The notes under the pieces: generated by a model
Database searches by the model: none
What the model saw: only the letters and a program-made list of their open reading frames with translations
What the model was told of the DNA's origin: nothing
Assembly (NCBI RefSeq): GCF_022267315.1
Contig: NZ_JAIKLE010000024.1
Coordinates: forward strand, 1-64,000
Origin: Maribellus maritimus
GTDB taxonomy: Bacteria; Bacteroidota; Bacteroidia; Bacteroidales; Prolixibacteraceae
Direction: 5' to 3'
DNA: 64,000 nt
In this document: positions 61,810 to 64,000 of the stretch, piece after piece
Numbering within the stretch: the first letter of the stretch is position 1
Layout: each line of letters starts with the position of its first letter
Program-made: the position numbers and the translations under genes

Positions 61810-63171
61810 ATGAGTAACAATAATTTTTCAAGAAGAAAATTTTTAACCGGAGCAGCAGCTGTGGGTGCAGCCGGTGCAATGGGAGTCGGAACTTTTACAT
61901 CATGTGCTACTGGTGGTGGTGCAGCAGCTGCCGGAGGTAGTTACGACTGGGTTCCAAGAGATTATAATTTCCCACCGATGCTGGATCAGGTTCCGGAAGG
62001 AAAAGTACTTAAAGCAGGAGTTATTGGTTGTGGCGGACGTGGTTCAGGTGCAGCCGTAAACTTTTTGGAAGCTGGTGGTACAACTGTTGAAGTAACAGCT
62101 TTGGGTGATGTTTTTAAAGACAGACTTGACAGCTGTAACGAAAAAATTAAAAATGCCGGAAGAGACGCAGTTCCTGAAGAAAACTGTTTTATTGGATTCG
62201 ATGCTTACGAAAAAGTAATTGATTCAGGTGTTGACATCGTTATTTTAGCAACTCCTCCAAAATTTCGTCCTGAGCAGTTTGAAGCTGCTGTAAAAGCACG
62301 CAAACACGTATTTATGGAAAAACCAGTGGCTGTTGATCCTGTTGGGATTCGTCAGGTTTTGGCCGCTGCAAAGATGGCCGAGAGCCAGGGTTTGGTAGTT
62401 GTTGCAGGGACACAGCGTCGTCATGAACACTCATACATCAATCTTTATAAAGAATTAACCAATAATGCGATTGGTAAAATAACCGGAGGTGAAGTTTACT
62501 GGAATGGTGGTAAATTATGGCATCGTGATAATAATCCGGATTGGAGCGAAATGGAATGGATGATTCGCGACTGGGTTAACTGGTGCTGGCTTTCAGGTGA
62601 CCATATCGTAGAACAGCATGTTCACAATATTGATGTTGCCAACTGGTACATTGGTAAACATCCGGTAAAAGCACTTGGTTTTGGTTCGCGTCAGCGCAGG
62701 GTGACAGGAGACCAGTACGACAACTTTGCTGTTGATTATATTTACGATGATGGTATGCACATTCTTAGTACCTGCCGCCAGATTAATGGCTGTTCAAACG
62801 GAGTTTACGAAATTTTCCACGGTACAAAAGCGATTGCAACAACTGATGGACATAATCCAAAAATTGTTGATGCAACCGGCGCTGAATTATTTGTTGCTGA
62901 AGGATCAGAAACTAGTCCATATGTACAGGAACATAAAAACCTGATTACCTGTATTCGTCAAAGTATTCCGTTTAACGAAGCAGAAAATGTTGCTACTTCA
63001 GTAATGGTTGCTATCATGGGACGTGTTTCGGCTTACACCGGAAAAGAAGTTACATTTGACGAAATGATGAATTCAGATATGAAACTTGGTCCGGATACGT
63101 ATGTAATGGGTGACATTGGTTACATGAAAGACGCCGAAGTTCCTGTTCCCGGAACGCTGGAAAGAGGTTAA
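61810..63171 (+). CDS. Tat-exported Gfo/Idh/MocA-family oxidoreductase
   Basis: The 453-residue protein has a twin-arginine signal (SRRKFLTGAAAVGAAGAMG) followed by CATGGG, possibly a lipobox. The Rossmann NAD(P)-binding motif GVIGCGGRGSG lies near 69-79, the EKPVAVD motif near 172-178 and the catalytic-type histidine segment GDHIVEQHVHNIDVANW near 260-276. The family oxidises sugars, inositols or glycosides, usually with a tightly bound cofactor when exported. It follows the tetraheme-SUMF1 gene by 38 bases, so periplasmic sugar oxidation with electrons exchanged through that cytochrome is inferred. Two terminators follow. Confidence 0.85.
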   Translation: MSNNNFSRRKFLTGAAAVGAAGAMGVGTFTSCATGGGAAAAGGSYDWVPRDYNFPPMLDQVPEGKVLKAGVIGCGGRGSGAAVNFLEAGGTTVEVTALGDVFKDRLDSCNEKIKNAGRDAVPEENCFIGFDAYEKVIDSGVDIVILATPPKFRPEQFEAAVKARKHVFMEKPVAVDPVGIRQVLAAAKMAESQGLVVVAGTQRRHEHSYINLYKELTNNAIGKITGGEVYWNGGKLWHRDNNPDWSEMEWMIRDWVNWCWLSGDHIVEQHVHNIDVANWYIGKHPVKALGFGSRQRRVTGDQYDNFAVDYIYDDGMHILSTCRQINGCSNGVYEIFHGTKAIATTDGHNPKIVDATGAELFVAEGSETSPYVQEHKNLITCIRQSIPFNEAENVATSVMVAIMGRVSAYTGKEVTFDEMMNSDMKLGPDTYVMGDIGYMKDAEVPVPGTLERG

Positions 63172-63210
63172 AGTTTAAATTTGATAAACAGACTGTAGTA
63201 CATAAAATAT

Positions 63211-63245
63211 TCCCCGGTGAATGAAAGTTCTACTGGGGATTTTTA
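63211..63245 (+). terminator. Hairpin terminator after the oxidoreductase
   Basis: TCCCCGGT pairs with ACTGGGGA (one G-T pair) across a 13-base loop, followed by a T tract. It lies 39 bases after the oxidoreductase stop. Confidence 0.65.
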
Positions 63246-63287
63246 TTCCTTCTCTGGTTGAAGGTATAATTAATCAATTCGGGAGTT

Positions 63288-63319
63288 GAGCCTTCTGTTA
63301 CTTGGCAGAGGGCTCTTTT
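63288..63319 (+). terminator. Second hairpin terminator before asnS
   Basis: GAGCCTTCTG pairs with CAGAGGGCTC (one G-T pair) across eight bases, with a short T tract after it. Together with the preceding hairpin it insulates asnS. Confidence 0.65.
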
Positions 63320-63439
63320 ATTTTATCAATTCGTCAAGAAAAACGGATTAATTAATTTTCCCGTTAAGCTATGTTGCATATAAAATGTACTTTTGTGCTT
63401 TATTATTTCTGAAGACATGTTTTAAGAATATTAAAGATT

Positions 63440-64000
63440 ATGGAAAGACAAAAAATTAAGAACATCCTGCTAAATGGGGAAACAAGCAAACAAGTACTTG
63501 TGAAAGGTTGGGTACGAACCAAAAGAGGTAGTAAAAATGTAAATTTTATTGCTTTAAACGATGGCTCTACAATTCATAACCTGCAAATAGTAGCTGATGT
63601 TAATAATTTTGATGATGAAATCCTGCGTGAAATTAATACAGGAGCGTCGCTTTCCGTAATGGGGAAATTGGAGGAATCAACCGGGAGTGGACAAAAGGTG
63701 GAATTAATAGCGGAAACGATCGAGCTTCTGGGAAAAGCAGATCCCGAAAAATTCCCAATTCAACCCAAAAAACATTCACTTGAATTTTTACGCGAAAATG
63801 CACACCTGCGGTTTCGTACAAACACTTTTGGAGCCGTTTTTCGTGTTCGACATGCGATGGCATTTGCTATTCATAAATATTTTAATGAAAAAGGATTTTA
63901 TTATCTGCACACTCCGATCGTTACAGCCAGTGACGCTGAAGGAGCCGGTCAGATGTTTCGGGTATCAACTCTTGATGCGAAAAACCCGCCACTAACAGAT
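63440..64000 (+). CDS. asnS: Asparaginyl-tRNA synthetase, N-terminal part (runs off the window)
   Basis: The first 187 codons of a class II synthetase are present, and the frame is open at the window end. The start ATG at 63440 begins [14 protein letters not shown]. The OB-fold anticodon-binding domain shows [25 protein letters not shown] (given as the two motifs [13 protein letters not shown] and [10 protein letters not shown]). The catalytic domain opens with [20 protein letters not shown] and the motif [12 protein letters not shown], characteristic of AsnS rather than AspS. It charges tRNA-Asn in the cytoplasm. Confidence 0.92.
   Translation, partial: MERQKIKNILLNGETSKQVLVKGWVRTKRGSKNVNFIALNDGSTIHNLQIVADVNNFDDEILREINTGASLSVMGKLEESTGSGQKVELIAETIELLGKADPEKFPIQPKKHSLEFLRENAHLRFRTNTFGAVFRVRHAMAFAIHKYFNEKGFYYLHTPIVTASDAEGAGQMFRVSTLDAKNPPLTD

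Overview
The window comes from a member of the Bacteroidota, most likely the Marinilabiliales/Prolixibacteraceae (inference). Signs: a complete type IX secretion/gliding core (PorP-GldK-GldL-GldM-GldN) next to topA, a separate gldA, the long Bacteroidota-type IspG, TAnnTTTG-like -7 boxes (clearest before the PBP1A gene and metK), few Shine-Dalgarno sequences, AT-rich intergenic DNA and many Sec-type lipoproteins.

Layout. 1-100: apparent end of an insertion sequence. 121-2722: LolA-like protein, ferredoxin-NADP-reductase-like flavoprotein and a secreted PHP phosphoesterase, all leftward. 2920-12885: amino-sugar region with a ROK repressor, a NagB-like/PIG-L fusion and NagB, then, after a leftward zinc-importer operon (znuA-znuC-znuB plus a 4xCxxC mini-protein) and yidD, an MFS sugar transporter and a ROK sugar kinase. 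12996-13402: decayed OsmC gene. 13568-15873: a NikR-fold regulator without its nickel ligands, followed by a TonB-dependent receptor; both promoters carry the same spaced repeat. 17005-24281: type IX secretion operon plus a second GldK. 24395-30519: arginase-like protein, topA, PBP1A. 30692-41763: mixed metabolic and hypothetical genes, including ispG, gldA and a glycosyltransferase. 41995-43476: metK with promoter, SAM-II-like riboswitch and terminator. 43563-59746: housekeeping and stress genes (Usp, dnaG, sirtuin, truncated haemoglobin, AraC/GyrI pair, ComF). 59885-59990: possible small RNA ending in an orphan terminator. 60239-63171: tetraheme NapC/NirT-type cytochrome fused to a SUMF1 domain, then a Tat-exported Gfo/Idh/MocA oxidoreductase. 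63440-end: start of asnS.

The strongest candidates for undescribed biology are the cytochrome-SUMF1/oxidoreductase pair, the ligand-less NikR with its repeat operators, and the duplicated gldK bracketing gldLMN. No tRNA, rRNA, CRISPR array or complete mobile element was recognised. The only gene-free stretches above 300 bases are 41764-42159 (metK leader; nothing seen before about 41995) and 59762-60238 (small-RNA candidate and cytochrome promoter).
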